Shown: positions 1-13,425, counted from the stretch's first letter. The stretch: DNA of 64,000 nucleotides from Streptomyces sp. NBC_01267 (GCF_036241575.1 NZ_CP108455.1:1750501-1814500); one strand, 5' to 3'. Made by a program: numbers and translations. Notes: a model not told the origin generated them from the letters alone.

Positions 1-371
1 GCGGACCGCTCGCCCGTGCTGCGCTCGACGCAGAACTCGTTGCCCTCGATGTCGGCGAGCGTCGCCCACCCCCGGCCGTCCGGCCGCCGGTGGTCCTCGA
101 TGAGGGTGGCCCCCAGCTCCAGCAGCCGCTCGACCTCTTCCTCGCGGGTGCGGTCCGTCGGCTGAAGGTCCAGATGCAGCCGGTTCTTCACCGCCTTGGG
201 CTCCGGGACCTGGATGAACAACAGGCCGAAGCCGGGGGCCTGGATGAGCGCCTCGGGGTCACCGGGCTTGTCCTCGTCGGTCAACGGGATGTCGAGCACC
301 TTGGCCCAGAAACTGCCGAGCCGGTAGGCGTCGGCGCAGTCGACCGTCACATGGCGTACAAACGAAGTCAT
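1..371 (-). CDS. VOC (glyoxalase/bleomycin-resistance fold) family protein, 3' end cut by window edge
   Basis: The reading frame opens with ATG at 371 and runs off the left edge after about 123 codons, so the C-terminus is missing. The visible protein begins MTSFVRHVTVDCADAYRLGS and shows the usual VOC layout: an early His on a beta strand (HVTVDC), a central HLDL strand, then an amphipathic Glu-rich helix and the strand ADIEGNEFCVE with a conserved Glu near the end. These His/Glu positions are typical metal ligands of VOC dioxygenases, lyases and antibiotic-binding proteins. The substrate cannot be told from sequence. It is separated from the HutD gene by about 40 bp on the same strand and may be transcribed with it. 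Confidence 0.8.
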   Translation of the reverse strand, partial: MTSFVRHVTVDCADAYRLGSFWAKVLDIPLTDEDKPGDPEALIQAPGFGLLFIQVPEPKAVKNRLHLDLQPTDRTREEEVERLLELGATLIEDHRRPDGRGWATLADIEGNEFCVERSTGERS

Positions 372-411
372 GATCGCATCATGCCGCAACACGCCTGCGG
401 CGCAAGGGAAT

Positions 412-987
412 TCAGGCGTCCGGGACCCGGTCCCGCAGGGTGACGAGCGCGGTGTGCCCGTCGGCCCGCAGTACGCCCGGGGCGTCCCCGGTGACCAGCG
501 CGGCGTCCCCCGGCCCCAGGGCGACCCCGGCGTCCTCCAGGACCGCTGCGCCGTCCAGCGCCACGATCAGTACGGTCGCACCCGGCGGGACGCCGACGGC
601 GGTCCTGCCCCGTACGACCGAGGTGAGCGCCTCGGTGAGTGCCCTGCGGTACATCACGTTGAAGTTCACGACGGGGCCGTCCAGCAGCCTGCCGTACGTC
701 TCCGTGTCACCGGCGAAGTCCTGCGGCGCGAACCGCTCGGCGACCCGGCGCCGCTCACCGCCCACCGTGAGTTCCATCCCGGCGCCCTCGGCCACCGTCA
801 GGGTCCTGGCGACTTCGGGGAACACGGAGAACGGCCCGTCGGCGCCGACCTCCGCGAGGCTCACCCGCCAGGCGAAGGTGTCCGTCCCCGCGCCCTCGGG
901 CCGGGCGGCGATCTCACGGGTCACTCCGCCGCCGTTCTTCCAGGGGGCCGCCGTCCGGTCGGCCGCCCGCAGGATCCGTACCGTCAT
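412..987 (-). CDS. HutD/Ves family protein
   Basis: This 191-residue protein begins MTVRILRAADRTAAPWKNGG; the PWKNGGG(V)TRE signature near the N-terminus and the bicupin-like beta-rich body are characteristic of the HutD/Ves family. HutD is found with histidine-utilisation genes in proteobacteria and has been proposed to act as a governor of hut expression; Ves of E. coli is a cold/stress-related homologue. No hut genes are present here, so a role in histidine degradation is not supported by context. Its ATG overlaps the stop of the upstream VWA gene by 4 bp, indicating translational coupling. Confidence 0.8.
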   Translation of the reverse strand: MTVRILRAADRTAAPWKNGGGVTREIAARPEGAGTDTFAWRVSLAEVGADGPFSVFPEVARTLTVAEGAGMELTVGGERRRVAERFAPQDFAGDTETYGRLLDGPVVNFNVMYRRALTEALTSVVRGRTAVGVPPGATVLIVALDGAAVLEDAGVALGPGDAALVTGDAPGVLRADGHTALVTLRDRVPDA

Positions 988-1703
988 GCCCGCACCGTCC
1001 CGTTCGCCCGCGCGGCCCGCAGCCAGAGCGGGAACTCCGCTGTCAGCCGGTCGTACAGCTCCTCGTCGGAGACCTTCCGGGGGTCCTTGCCCGCGTGGAA
1101 GAAACCGGCGTTGTCGACGGGCCGGCGCTCGGGCACCGAGAGTTCGTCGAGCTTGCGGAGGAAGTCGAACTGCTTGCTCTTCGGGTTGCCGAAGCCGACG
1201 AACTGCCAGAACAGCGGGAGCTTCGCCGCCTTGCAGACGTACCGTTCGGCCAGGCTCTTGACGGCCGGACCGCCGTCGGTCTGGAAGACGACGAGCGCGG
1301 GCGCCGTCGGGCCGCTGTCGAGGTAGTGGTCGATGACCGCGTCCATCGCGGCGTCGTAGCTGGTCACGCCCATGTGGCCCAGCCCTGCGGCGATCTCCGC
1401 GACGCGGCCCGCGTGGTCGCCGAGTCCGATCTCCTCCACCGCGTCGACCTCGGTGGAGAAGAAGACGACGGGGACGCTCCCGTCGTCGTCGAGGTGGGCG
1501 GAGAGGCCGAGCACCCGGTCGGCGAGGGCCTGGACGCTGCCGTCGTCGTAGTACCGCTTCATCGAGCCCGAGTAGTCGAGCACCAGGTAGACCGCGGCGC
1601 GCTCCCCCTGGAGCCCGTTCTTGCGCAGGGATATCCCCGCGGTCTTGTACAGGCTGACCAGCGCGGGCGCCGTCTCCTGCATCTTCTGGAGGCTGATGGC
1701 CAT
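984..1703 (-). CDS. von Willebrand factor type A (VWA) domain protein, TerF/TerY-like
   Basis: The protein is 239 aa from the ATG at 1703, chosen because GGAGCG lies about 7 bases upstream; an in-frame upstream start would add 51 low-quality residues. The VWA core is clear: YLVLDYSGSM gives the DxSxS MIDAS motif near residue 45, followed by a Thr/Asp-containing strand (VVFQTDGG) and a C-terminal segment of the type seen in VWA proteins linked to tellurite-resistance (Ter) clusters. Such proteins bind a divalent metal and act in protein assemblies, usually cytoplasmic. No ter genes are nearby. It overlaps the HutD gene by 4 bp. Confidence 0.85.
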   Translation of the reverse strand: MAISLQKMQETAPALVSLYKTAGISLRKNGLQGERAAVYLVLDYSGSMKRYYDDGSVQALADRVLGLSAHLDDDGSVPVVFFSTEVDAVEEIGLGDHAGRVAEIAAGLGHMGVTSYDAAMDAVIDHYLDSGPTAPALVVFQTDGGPAVKSLAERYVCKAAKLPLFWQFVGFGNPKSKQFDFLRKLDELSVPERRPVDNAGFFHAGKDPRKVSDEELYDRLTAEFPLWLRAARANGTVRA

Positions 1704-1814
1704 ACGACGCTCCGCTCGCTCAGGTGGGCCGGAGCAGCCGAGATTACGACACGGCCCGGGACGCGCCACGGCGCCCACCCAGTGTCCGGTCGGGGACAAG
1801 GCAGGCGCCGGGTG

Positions 1815-1839
1815 CCGGGGGTCCGGAGGTGTCCCCCGG
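1815..1839. terminator. GC hairpin downstream of gltD
   Basis: CCGGGGG at 1815-1821 pairs with CCCCCGG at 1833-1839 across an 11-nt loop. It lies about 45 bases past the gltD stop and before the VWA gene, so it could end gltBD transcripts. There is no U tract, which is common in this GC background. The arms are short for so GC-rich a region. Confidence 0.35.
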
Positions 1840-1885
1840 ATGTTCCCGGCCCGCACACCATTGTGCGGGACGTATCGGTGGGCCG

Positions 1886-3338
1886 TCAGACGACCAGTGC
1901 GCGGTCCGTCGGCTTGATCGGGGCGTGCAGCTCGCTGGCGCCGGTGAGGAAACGGTCCACACCACGCGCCGCCGAGCGGCCCTCGGCGATCGCCCAGACG
2001 ATCAGCGACTGGCCGCGGCCCGCGTCCCCAGCAACGTACACGCCGGGGACATTGGTCGCGAAGTCGGCGTCCCTGGCGATGTTGCCGCGGGTGTCGAGTT
2101 CCAGGCCGAACTGCTGCACCAGACCGTTGGCCTGGTCGGTTCCGGTGAAGCCCATGGCCAGGGTGACCAGCTGGGCGGGGATGCGGCGCTCGGTGCCCGG
2201 CTGCTGCTCCAGCTTGCCGTCCTTGAACTCCACCTCGACGAGGTGCAGGTACTGGACGTTGCCTTCCTCATCGCCCTCGAAGTGGGTGGTCGACACGGCG
2301 TAGATCCGCTCGCCGCCCTCCTCGTGCGCGGAGGTGACCTTGTAGAGCATCGGGAAGGTCGGCCAGGGCTGGGCGGCGTTCCGCTCGTCGCCGGGCCGGG
2401 GCATGATCTCCAGCTGGGTCACCGAGGCGGCGCCCTGCCGGTGGGCCGTGCCGACGCAGTCCGCGCCGGTGTCGCCGCCGCCGATGACCACGACGTGCTT
2501 GCCCTCGGCGGTGATCGGGGCCACCGTGAGGTCGCCCTCCTGCACCTTGTTGGCGAGCGGCAGGTACTCCATGGCGAAGTGGATGCCGTTCAGCTCGCGG
2601 CCCGGTACGGGCAGATCGCGGGAGACGGTGGCGCCGGCGGCGATGACCACCGCGTCGTACCTGCGGCGGAGCTTCGCCGCGTCGATGTCGCGGCCGATCT
2701 CCGTCTCGGTGCGGAACTTGGTGCCTTCCGCGCGCATCTGCTCGATACGGCGGTTGATGTGCGACTTCTCCATCTTGAACGCGGGGATGCCGTACCGGAG
2801 GAGTCCTCCGATGCGGTCCGCGCGCTCGTAGACGGCGACCGTGTGACCGGCGCGGGTCAGCTGCTGGGCGGCGGCGAGGCCCGCCGGGCCCGAACCGATG
2901 ACGGCGACCGTCTTGCCGGAGAGGCGCTCGGGCGGCTGCGGGGTGACGTCGCCGCTGTCCCAGGCCTTGTCGATGATCGAGACTTCGACGTTCTTGATGG
3001 TGACGGCCGGCTGGTTGATGGCGAGCACACAGGCCGACTCGCAGGGCGCCGGGCAGAGGCGGCCGGTGAACTCCGGGAAGTTGTTGGTGGCGTGCAGCCG
3101 CTCGCTCGCCGCCGACCAGTCCTCGCGGTAGGCGTAGTCGTTCCACTCGGGGATGAGGTTCCCCAGCGGACAGCCGTTGTGGCAGAACGGGATCCCGCAG
3201 TCCATGCAGCGGCCGGCCTGCTTGCTGATGATCGGCAGCAGGGATCCCGGAACGTAGACCTCGTTCCAGTCCTTCACCCGCTCGTCGACGGGGCGGGTCC
3301 GTGCGACCTCACGTCCCGTGGTCAGAAAGCCCTTGGGG

Positions 3339-3346
<8 letters not shown>
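1886..3346 (-). CDS. gltD: glutamate synthase (NADPH) small subunit
   Basis: This 486-residue protein is the beta subunit of NADPH-dependent GOGAT. It takes electrons from NADPH through FAD and Fe-S centres to the large subunit, where 2-oxoglutarate and glutamine yield two glutamates. An N-terminal Cys-rich segment ([17 protein letters not shown]) supplies Fe-S ligands. It is followed by an FAD GxGxxG motif ([13 protein letters not shown]) and a second dinucleotide fold ([13 protein letters not shown]) for NADPH, ending with a GDxGRGQSL FAD-binding motif. Length is typical. The ATG at 3346 overlaps the end of gltB by 8 bp, so the two subunits are translationally coupled. Confidence 0.97.
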
Positions 3347-7916
<4,570 letters not shown>

Positions 7917-7975
7917 CGGCTCTCCCGTCGTCGTCGTGGCATATGCAATGGCACAGGGACGACGTTGGCCCTCTG

Positions 7976-8038
7976 CGAAATTTCGAGCAGGTTACATGAT
8001 GGGACGCTTCTCGAAAAGCGGATGTTTCATTCCAACAT
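7976..8038 (-). promoter_or_regulatory. gltB upstream region with nested short palindromes
   Basis: The 289 bp between gltB and the VIT-type gene holds no credible ORF. Within it are a perfect 10-bp palindrome CGAAATTTCG (7976-7985), an inverted repeat CGCTT-N6-AAGCG (8005-8020) and ATGTT-N7-AACAT (8022-8038). The last has spacing similar to binding sites of LysR-type regulators, which control gltB in some bacteria. TAACCT (minus strand, about 7990-7995) is a possible -10. These are candidate sites only. Confidence 0.35.
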
Positions 8039-8205
8039 GCGGACACCGGACAGGCGGTGAAGGCGGGGCTGTACGGCCGTATCGGTGTCCGTGTGCCCGG
8101 AGCGGAGCAGGCGACGTTGCCCGCAGCGTCTTCGCCTTATGCCCGGTGGCTCTTCGCTCAAAACCGCAGGCAGTCGACTGGTTGTGCCGAACTGCACATA
8201 CCGCC

Positions 8206-8928
8206 TCACCCTACGGCGGTGCCGAACAGTGCGCCCAGTGCGTACGTGATACCGGCAGCCGCTCCTCCCAGTGTCAGCTGGCGGAGCCCGCTGTACCACC
8301 AGGAGCGCGCGGTGACCCTCGCGACCACCGCACCGCAGCCGAAGAGCCCGACCAGTGCGAGCAGCAGCGCGGGCCACAGGGTGGTGGCGCCGAGCAGGTA
8401 CGGCAGCAGGGGCAGCAGCGCGCCCAGCGCGAAGGCGCCGAACGAGGAGAGCGCGGCGACGAGCGGCGAGGGGAGGTCGTCGGGGTCGATGCCCAGCTCT
8501 TCCCTGGCGTGGATCTCCAGAGCCTGCTCGGGGTCCCGGGAGAGCTGCTCGGCGACCGCCGCCGCCAGCTCGGGCTCCACGCCGCGCGATACGTACAGCG
8601 CGGCCAGTTCCTTCATCTCGTCCAGCGGGTGCTTGCGCAACTCCCGTCGCTCGACGTCGAGTTCGGCCTCCACGAGTTCGCGCTGCGAGGCGACCGAGGT
8701 GTACTCGCCCGCGGCCATCGAGAACGCCCCGGCGGCGAGCCCAGCGAGCCCGGTGATCACGAGGGTGCGGTGCGAGACGTCGCCGCCCGCGACGCCGGTC
8801 ATCAGGGCGAGGTTGGAGACCAGCCCGTCCATCGCTCCGAAGACGGCGGGGCGCAGCCAGCCGCCGTTGACGTCCCGGTGCGTGTGGTTGTCGCGGTGCG
8901 CCTCGTGCAGCGCGGCCTCGTTCTCCAT
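8206..8928 (-). CDS. VIT1/CCC1-type transporter family protein
   Basis: A protein of about 240 aa related to vacuolar iron/manganese transporters (VIT1/CCC1). The N-terminal part (NLALMTGVAGG, then GAFSMAAGEYTSVASQ) matches the conserved first two membrane helices and the EYxSxxSQ signature. A charged cytoplasmic stretch rich in Glu/Arg follows, as in the metal-binding linker of the family, and then three hydrophobic segments. The likely role is export or sequestration of Fe2+ or Mn2+ at the membrane. ATG 8928 is used; a GTG six bases upstream (8934) is equally possible. It is divergent from the LacI operon. Confidence 0.88.
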   Translation of the reverse strand: MENEAALHEAHRDNHTHRDVNGGWLRPAVFGAMDGLVSNLALMTGVAGGDVSHRTLVITGLAGLAAGAFSMAAGEYTSVASQRELVEAELDVERRELRKHPLDEMKELAALYVSRGVEPELAAAVAEQLSRDPEQALEIHAREELGIDPDDLPSPLVAALSSFGAFALGALLPLLPYLLGATTLWPALLLALVGLFGCGAVVARVTARSWWYSGLRQLTLGGAAAGITYALGALFGTAVG

Positions 8929-9141
8929 GATGGACACCGGCCCCCACCCTCTTTCTGCCGTCACGGCACCTCGTCGTTCCCGCGAACACGGTCGTTCCCG
9001 CGAACAGGGTCGAAAGTACGCACGAAAAATGACTCCCGCCAGCAAGGAAGGCCGTACTTACCAGGGGCGACGAGACCTCGGACCAGGCCCGACGTGATCT
9101 TCGGGGAGTGCCGTCGAGACATGGATCACACCACTGGCTCA

Positions 9142-9170
9142 TTGACGTCCGGGGTGGGCATCACCAATAT
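9142..9170 (+). promoter_or_regulatory. sigma70-like promoter of the LacI/ABC/ARH operon
   Basis: TTGACG at 9142-9147, a 17-nt spacer, and CAATAT at 9165-9170 give a near-consensus housekeeping promoter reading into the LacI-family gene at 9238. The region around it (8935-9237, about 300 bp) has no other gene. Transcription would start about 7 bases downstream, inside the adjacent inverted repeat. Confidence 0.6.
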
Positions 9171-9206
9171 CTGTAAACGTTTCCAGTTACTGAAAACCTT
9201 TACAGC
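9171..9206 (+). promoter_or_regulatory. LacI-type operator (36-bp inverted repeat)
   Basis: The 36-bp segment starts CTGTAAACGTTTTC and ends GAAAACCTTTACAG. The two 14-base arms are inverted repeats of each other with one mismatch. It contains the CG-centred core AAACGTTT (9175-9182) typical of LacI/GalR-family sites and a related AAACCTTT (9195-9202) 20 bp away, about two helical turns. It begins immediately after the -10 element and would cover the transcription start, so binding by the first gene product would repress the operon. The assignment is an inference from position and motif type. Confidence 0.65.
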
Positions 9207-9237
9207 GATTCACTCCACAGATGCTCAGGGGACAGGA

Positions 9238-10275
9238 ATGACGCAGAACGGGCCGCCGACCATCGTGTCGATCGCCGAGCACGCGGGGGTTTCCATCGCG
9301 TCCGTCTCCCGGGTGCTCAACGGGGTGGGTGCCCGTCCCGACACCGTGCGCAGGGTCGAAAGCGCCGTGGCGGAGCTCGGCTACGTACCGAACGCGGTGG
9401 CCCGGTCCCTCAAGGGCGGCAGGACCCGGCAGGTCACCTTCGCGATGGAGGACATCGGCAACCCGGTGTACGTCGCGATGGTCCGCGGGATCCAGGCCGT
9501 CACCAGGGCGGCCGGTTACCGGCTGCTGCTGCACTCCACGGACGCGGTCGTCGAGGACGAGCTCGCCGCGATCCACAGCCTCGGCGACCGCACCAGCGAC
9601 GGCCTCATCCTCTGCCCGATCCGGATCACCGACGCCTACACCCAGGCCCTGAACGCCGCCGCGGCCCCGGTGGTGATCATCGGCTCGCTGCCCGGACACG
9701 GCCCCGTCGACAGCGTGCGCGCGGACTCGGTACAGGGGGTCGGCCTCGCCGTACGGCATCTGTACGAGACGGGGCGGCGCAGGATCGCCTTCGTCAACGG
9801 CCCGCTCGACACCGTTCCTGGACGCAACCGGGCGACCGGCTACCGGGCGGCCCTCGCCGCTCTCGGCCTGCCCTACGACGAGTCGCTCGTGGTCAGCACC
9901 GACTTCGACACCGAGGCGGGCGCCGACGCCGCCGAGCAGGTGCTGGCCGCCTCCCCCGACGCGCTGTTCTGCGCCAACGACCAGCTGGCGGTCGGCGCCG
10001 TCCGGACGCTGCACGCCCACGGCCTGCGCATCCCCGACGACATCGCCGTCGCCGGGATGGACGACAGCACCCTCGCCCAGGCCGCCTGGCCGCCGCTGAC
10101 CAGCGTCGACCTGGGTTCCGTCGAGCGCGGCAGGCGCGCCGCCGAGCTGCTGCTCGCCCGGCTCGGCCAGGGCTCGGCACCCGATTCCCCCCAGCACAGC
10201 ACCGCCCAACCCCGCCTTGTCGTACGCGCGTCCACCGCGCCGGCGACAGACCTGGAGAACCCGAGGTCCGCATGA
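9238..10275 (+). CDS. LacI-family transcriptional regulator
   Basis: A 345-aa regulator of the usual LacI/GalR length. ATG 9238 follows AGGGGACAGGA. Residues about 8-55 form the helix-turn-helix and hinge (IVSIAEHAGVSIASVSRVLN, then RRVESAVAELGYVPNAVARSLKGG), and the rest is a periplasmic-binding-protein-like sugar domain ending in a typical dimer segment (PDDIAVAGMDDST). It is the first gene of a ten-gene operon for an ABC importer, ADP-ribosylglycohydrolase-like proteins, a CoA-transferase and a lyase, and probably senses the imported compound. Its stop overlaps the first permease by 4 bp. The operator just upstream suggests autoregulation. Confidence 0.93.
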   Translation: MTQNGPPTIVSIAEHAGVSIASVSRVLNGVGARPDTVRRVESAVAELGYVPNAVARSLKGGRTRQVTFAMEDIGNPVYVAMVRGIQAVTRAAGYRLLLHSTDAVVEDELAAIHSLGDRTSDGLILCPIRITDAYTQALNAAAAPVVIIGSLPGHGPVDSVRADSVQGVGLAVRHLYETGRRRIAFVNGPLDTVPGRNRATGYRAALAALGLPYDESLVVSTDFDTEAGADAAEQVLAASPDALFCANDQLAVGAVRTLHAHGLRIPDDIAVAGMDDSTLAQAAWPPLTSVDLGSVERGRRAAELLLARLGQGSAPDSPQHSTAQPRLVVRASTAPATDLENPRSA

Positions 10276-11231
10276 GTCTCACCGCAGCCCGGGGCAACGA
10301 GGCCCCGGAGCACCGCGGCACCCCACCGCCCCGCACACCCGAGCAGCGCAAACGCGCGCTCGGTCTGGACCGGGGGGCATGGTTCCTGCTGGCGCCCGCC
10401 CTGATCCCGATCCTGGTGCTGAGCGTGGGCCCCCTGCTGTACGGCTTCTCGCTCGCCTTCACCGACTCGCAGGCCGGGCGCACCACGTCGACGCAGTTCA
10501 CCGGCCTGGCCAACTTCACCGATCTGCTGCACGACTCGCTGTTCTGGGAGTCGTTCCGGATCGGGATCATCTGGGCCGTCAGCGTCACCGCGCTGCAGTT
10601 CGTGCTGGCGCTGGGCCTGGCCCTGCTGCTCAACGAGAACCTGCGCTTCCGCTGGCTGGCCCGGACCCTCGCGCTGGTGCCGTGGGCGATGCCCGAGGTG
10701 GTCGTCGGCATCATGTGGCGGCTCGTCTACCACCCGGACGCGGGCATCCTCAACAAGACCCTGATGCAGCTGCACCTGATCAGCGAGAACGTCGACTGGC
10801 TGACCAGTCTCTCGGTCGCGCTCCCGGCCGTGATCGTGGTCGGCGTGTGGGCGGGGATGCCGCAGACCACCGTGGTGCTGCTGGCCGGACTGCAGAACGT
10901 GCCGGTCGAGCTGAAGGAGGCCGCGAACCTCGACGGCGCCGGGATGTGGCGCCGCTTCACCACGGTCACCTGGCCGGCGATCAAGCCGGTGGTGATCGCC
11001 GTGACCGCGCTGAACTTCATCTGGAACTTCAACTCGTTCGGCCTGGTCTACGTGCTGACGCAGGGCGGACCCGGCGGGAAGACCCGGCTGCCGATGCTCT
11101 TCTCCTACGAAGAGGCCTTCAAGTACGGCCAGTTCGGCTACGCCGCCGCCATGGGCCTGGTGATGGTCGCCCTCATCGCTGTCTTCCTCACCCTGTTCCT
11201 GCGCAAGAAGCTGAAGGAGGAGACGGCATGA
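10272..11231 (+). CDS. carbohydrate ABC transporter permease (MalF/UgpA-type)
   Basis: A 319-aa inner-membrane permease of the CUT1 class. The N-terminal 35 residues are cytoplasmic and Pro/Arg-rich, followed by six membrane helices. The ATPase-coupling EAA loop is visible as KEAANLDGAGMWRRF-x-TVTWPAIKP. The neighbours supply a second permease and a binding lipoprotein, making a complete importer except for the ATPase. Start ATG overlaps the LacI stop (ATGA). The substrate is probably a sugar or glycoside but cannot be named. Confidence 0.92.
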   Translation: MSLTAARGNEAPEHRGTPPPRTPEQRKRALGLDRGAWFLLAPALIPILVLSVGPLLYGFSLAFTDSQAGRTTSTQFTGLANFTDLLHDSLFWESFRIGIIWAVSVTALQFVLALGLALLLNENLRFRWLARTLALVPWAMPEVVVGIMWRLVYHPDAGILNKTLMQLHLISENVDWLTSLSVALPAVIVVGVWAGMPQTTVVLLAGLQNVPVELKEAANLDGAGMWRRFTTVTWPAIKPVVIAVTALNFIWNFNSFGLVYVLTQGGPGGKTRLPMLFSYEEAFKYGQFGYAAAMGLVMVALIAVFLTLFLRKKLKEETA

Positions 11232-12082
11232 GTGTCCCCACGCGGCTCCGCGCCCGGCGGACGGCCGGTCGCACCGGCCAGTACCTCGCGCTCCTGTGCT
11301 ACCTGGTCTTCCTGGCCTTCCCGCTGCTGTGGCTGGTGTCCACCGCGTTCAAGTCCCCCCGGGAACTGGGCGCGATCGACCCCACCTGGCTGCCCCGGCA
11401 CCCGACCCTGGACAACTTCAGGGCGGCCTTCGACGCGCAGCCACTGCTGCACTCCGCGCTCAACAGCCTGATCGTGGCGGGCAGTGCCACGGTCATCTCG
11501 GTGGCGCTCGCGGTGCCCGCGGCGTACGCACTGGTCCGCTTCCGCAGCCGGATGACCAAGGTCGCCAACGGCTGGGTGCTGGTCAGCCAGATGTTCCCGT
11601 TCGTACTGATCATCATCCCGCTGTTCCTGGTGCTGAAGAACCTGCACCTGATCAACTCGCTGGCCGGGCTGATCGCGGTGTACGTGGTCTGGAACCTGCC
11701 GTTCTCGCTCTGGATGCTCCAGGGGTACGTCAAGGCCGTGCCCATCACCCTGGAGGAGGCCGCGTCCGTCGACGGCGCGAGCCGGCTGCGGACCCTGGTC
11801 AGCGTGGTGTTCCCGCTGCTGACGCCGGGTCTGGTCGCGACGGCGATGTTCACCTTCGTCACCGCGTGGAACGAGTTCTTCTTCGCCCTCGTGCTGCTCA
11901 AGTCCCCGGAGAACCAGACGATGTCCGTGATCCTCACCCGTTTCCTCGGCGCCGAGGGCGTCGCGGACCTGGGACCGCTCGCCGCGGCCTCCGTCATCGC
12001 CACCATCCCCAGCCTGCTGTTCTTCGCGCTGCTCCAGCGCCGGCTGGTCGGCGGCATGCTCGCAGGGGCGGTGAAGGGCTGA
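11228..12082 (+). CDS. carbohydrate ABC transporter permease (MalG/UgpE-type)
   Basis: A 284-aa second permease. ATG 11228 overlaps the preceding stop by 4 bp and is preceded by AAGGAGGAG. A short Arg-rich N-terminus leads into six helices; the EAA loop is LEEAASVDGASRLRTLVSVV, followed by FPLLTPGLV. It pairs with the upstream MalF-like subunit. Its stop TGA shares one base with the ATG of the binding-protein gene. Confidence 0.92.
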   Translation: MSVPTRLRARRTAGRTGQYLALLCYLVFLAFPLLWLVSTAFKSPRELGAIDPTWLPRHPTLDNFRAAFDAQPLLHSALNSLIVAGSATVISVALAVPAAYALVRFRSRMTKVANGWVLVSQMFPFVLIIIPLFLVLKNLHLINSLAGLIAVYVVWNLPFSLWMLQGYVKAVPITLEEAASVDGASRLRTLVSVVFPLLTPGLVATAMFTFVTAWNEFFFALVLLKSPENQTMSVILTRFLGAEGVADLGPLAAASVIATIPSLLFFALLQRRLVGGMLAGAVKG

Positions 12083-13425
12083 TGCGTACCCCTACTCGCA
12101 GCCGGGGCCGCAACCGGGTCCGTACCGCGGTCACGGCGCTGGCCGCCGCTGCCGCTCTCACCTTCGTCGCGGGCTGCGGCAGCGGGAGCAGTGACAGCTC
12201 CTCGGGCCGCATCACGCTCCAATTCCTCAGCCTGGCCTGGCAGAAGGACTCCGTCGCCGCCAACAAGGCGCTCGTCGACGAGTGGAACAAGCAGCACCCC
12301 GACGTCCGGGTGAAGTACGTGCAGGGCAGTTGGGACGGCATCCACGACCAGCTGCTGACCTCCTTCGAGGGCGGTCAGGCGCCGGACATCATCCATGACG
12401 ACGCCTCCGACCTCACCGACTTCGCGTACGGCGGCTACCTCGCCGATCTGCGGACGATGCTGCCGAAGTCGCTGAAGGAGGACATCCCCCAGCAGTCGTG
12501 GGGGACCACCACCTTCGACGGCGGCGTCTACGGGGTGCCGTTCCTCCAGGAGCCCCGTGTCCTGGTCGCCAACACGAAGCTCCTCAAGGCGTCCGGCGTA
12601 CGGATCCCGACCGCCGCCCACCCGTGGAGCTGGTCGGAGTTCCAGCAGGTCTCGAAGAGGCTCACGGTCCAGGGGGCCGACGGCAGGACGAAGCAGTACG
12701 GCGTCGCCTGGTCGATGAAGGAGCCGGTGACCCAGTCGGTCAACGGCTCGGTCTCCACCGGCGGGAAGATCTTCGAGCGGGTGGACGGCAAGAACAAGGT
12801 GAGCTTCGACGCCGCCGACTCGGCCGTCGCCCAGATCATCAACCGCCAGATCAACCAGGACCACACCGCGCCGAAGAGCAGCCTGGGCATGGGCGGCGCC
12901 GATACGCTGCCCGGTTTCTTCGCCGGCAAGTACGCCATGGTGCCGGTGAACTTCTCCTACCGGCAGCAGATCGAGCAGCAGGCGCCGAAGGGCTTCGGCT
13001 GGACCGTACTGCCACTGCCGGCGGGCAGCGGGCCCGAGGGACGGACGCAGGGTGTCGTCCCGCAGACCCTCTCGGTCTCGCAGGACTCCCGGCACAAGCA
13101 GGCCGCCGTCGACTTCATCTCCTTCCTGACCCAGGGCAAGAACGCCGCCCGGCTCGCCCTCGGTGACTGGCTGCTGCCCAACAGCCGCACGGCGCTGAAG
13201 GATCCGGCGCTGAACACCCCCGAGAACGGCTGGCGCACGGGCAGTCAGCTCTTCGGCGAGCTGGTCCCCTCCCCCGTACTCGGGGTCCGGGGCTACGCCG
13301 AGTGGAAGGACAAGATCGCCACTCCGGCCTTCCAGGAGTACTACAACGGCTCGATCGGTCTCGGCTCGCTGCGCTCGAAGCTCGCCGGTGACGGCCAGCG
13401 GGTCCTCGACCGGTACCAACGCTGA
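12082..13425 (+). CDS. extracellular solute-binding lipoprotein (sugar ABC transporter)
   Basis: A 447-aa binding protein. It has an Arg-rich N-terminus, an Ala-rich hydrophobic helix and a lipobox (TFVAGC, lipidated Cys about residue 32), then a Ser/Gly linker and a two-lobed family 1 (MalE-type) binding fold with typical segments such as FEGGQAPDIIH and GKYAMVPVNFS. It would be anchored on the outer face of the membrane and hand the ligand to the two permeases. No ATP-binding subunit follows; in Streptomyces such CUT1 systems commonly share the ATPase MsiK, which is not in this window. Confidence 0.93.
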   Translation: MRTPTRSRGRNRVRTAVTALAAAAALTFVAGCGSGSSDSSSGRITLQFLSLAWQKDSVAANKALVDEWNKQHPDVRVKYVQGSWDGIHDQLLTSFEGGQAPDIIHDDASDLTDFAYGGYLADLRTMLPKSLKEDIPQQSWGTTTFDGGVYGVPFLQEPRVLVANTKLLKASGVRIPTAAHPWSWSEFQQVSKRLTVQGADGRTKQYGVAWSMKEPVTQSVNGSVSTGGKIFERVDGKNKVSFDAADSAVAQIINRQINQDHTAPKSSLGMGGADTLPGFFAGKYAMVPVNFSYRQQIEQQAPKGFGWTVLPLPAGSGPEGRTQGVVPQTLSVSQDSRHKQAAVDFISFLTQGKNAARLALGDWLLPNSRTALKDPALNTPENGWRTGSQLFGELVPSPVLGVRGYAEWKDKIATPAFQEYYNGSIGLGSLRSKLAGDGQRVLDRYQR

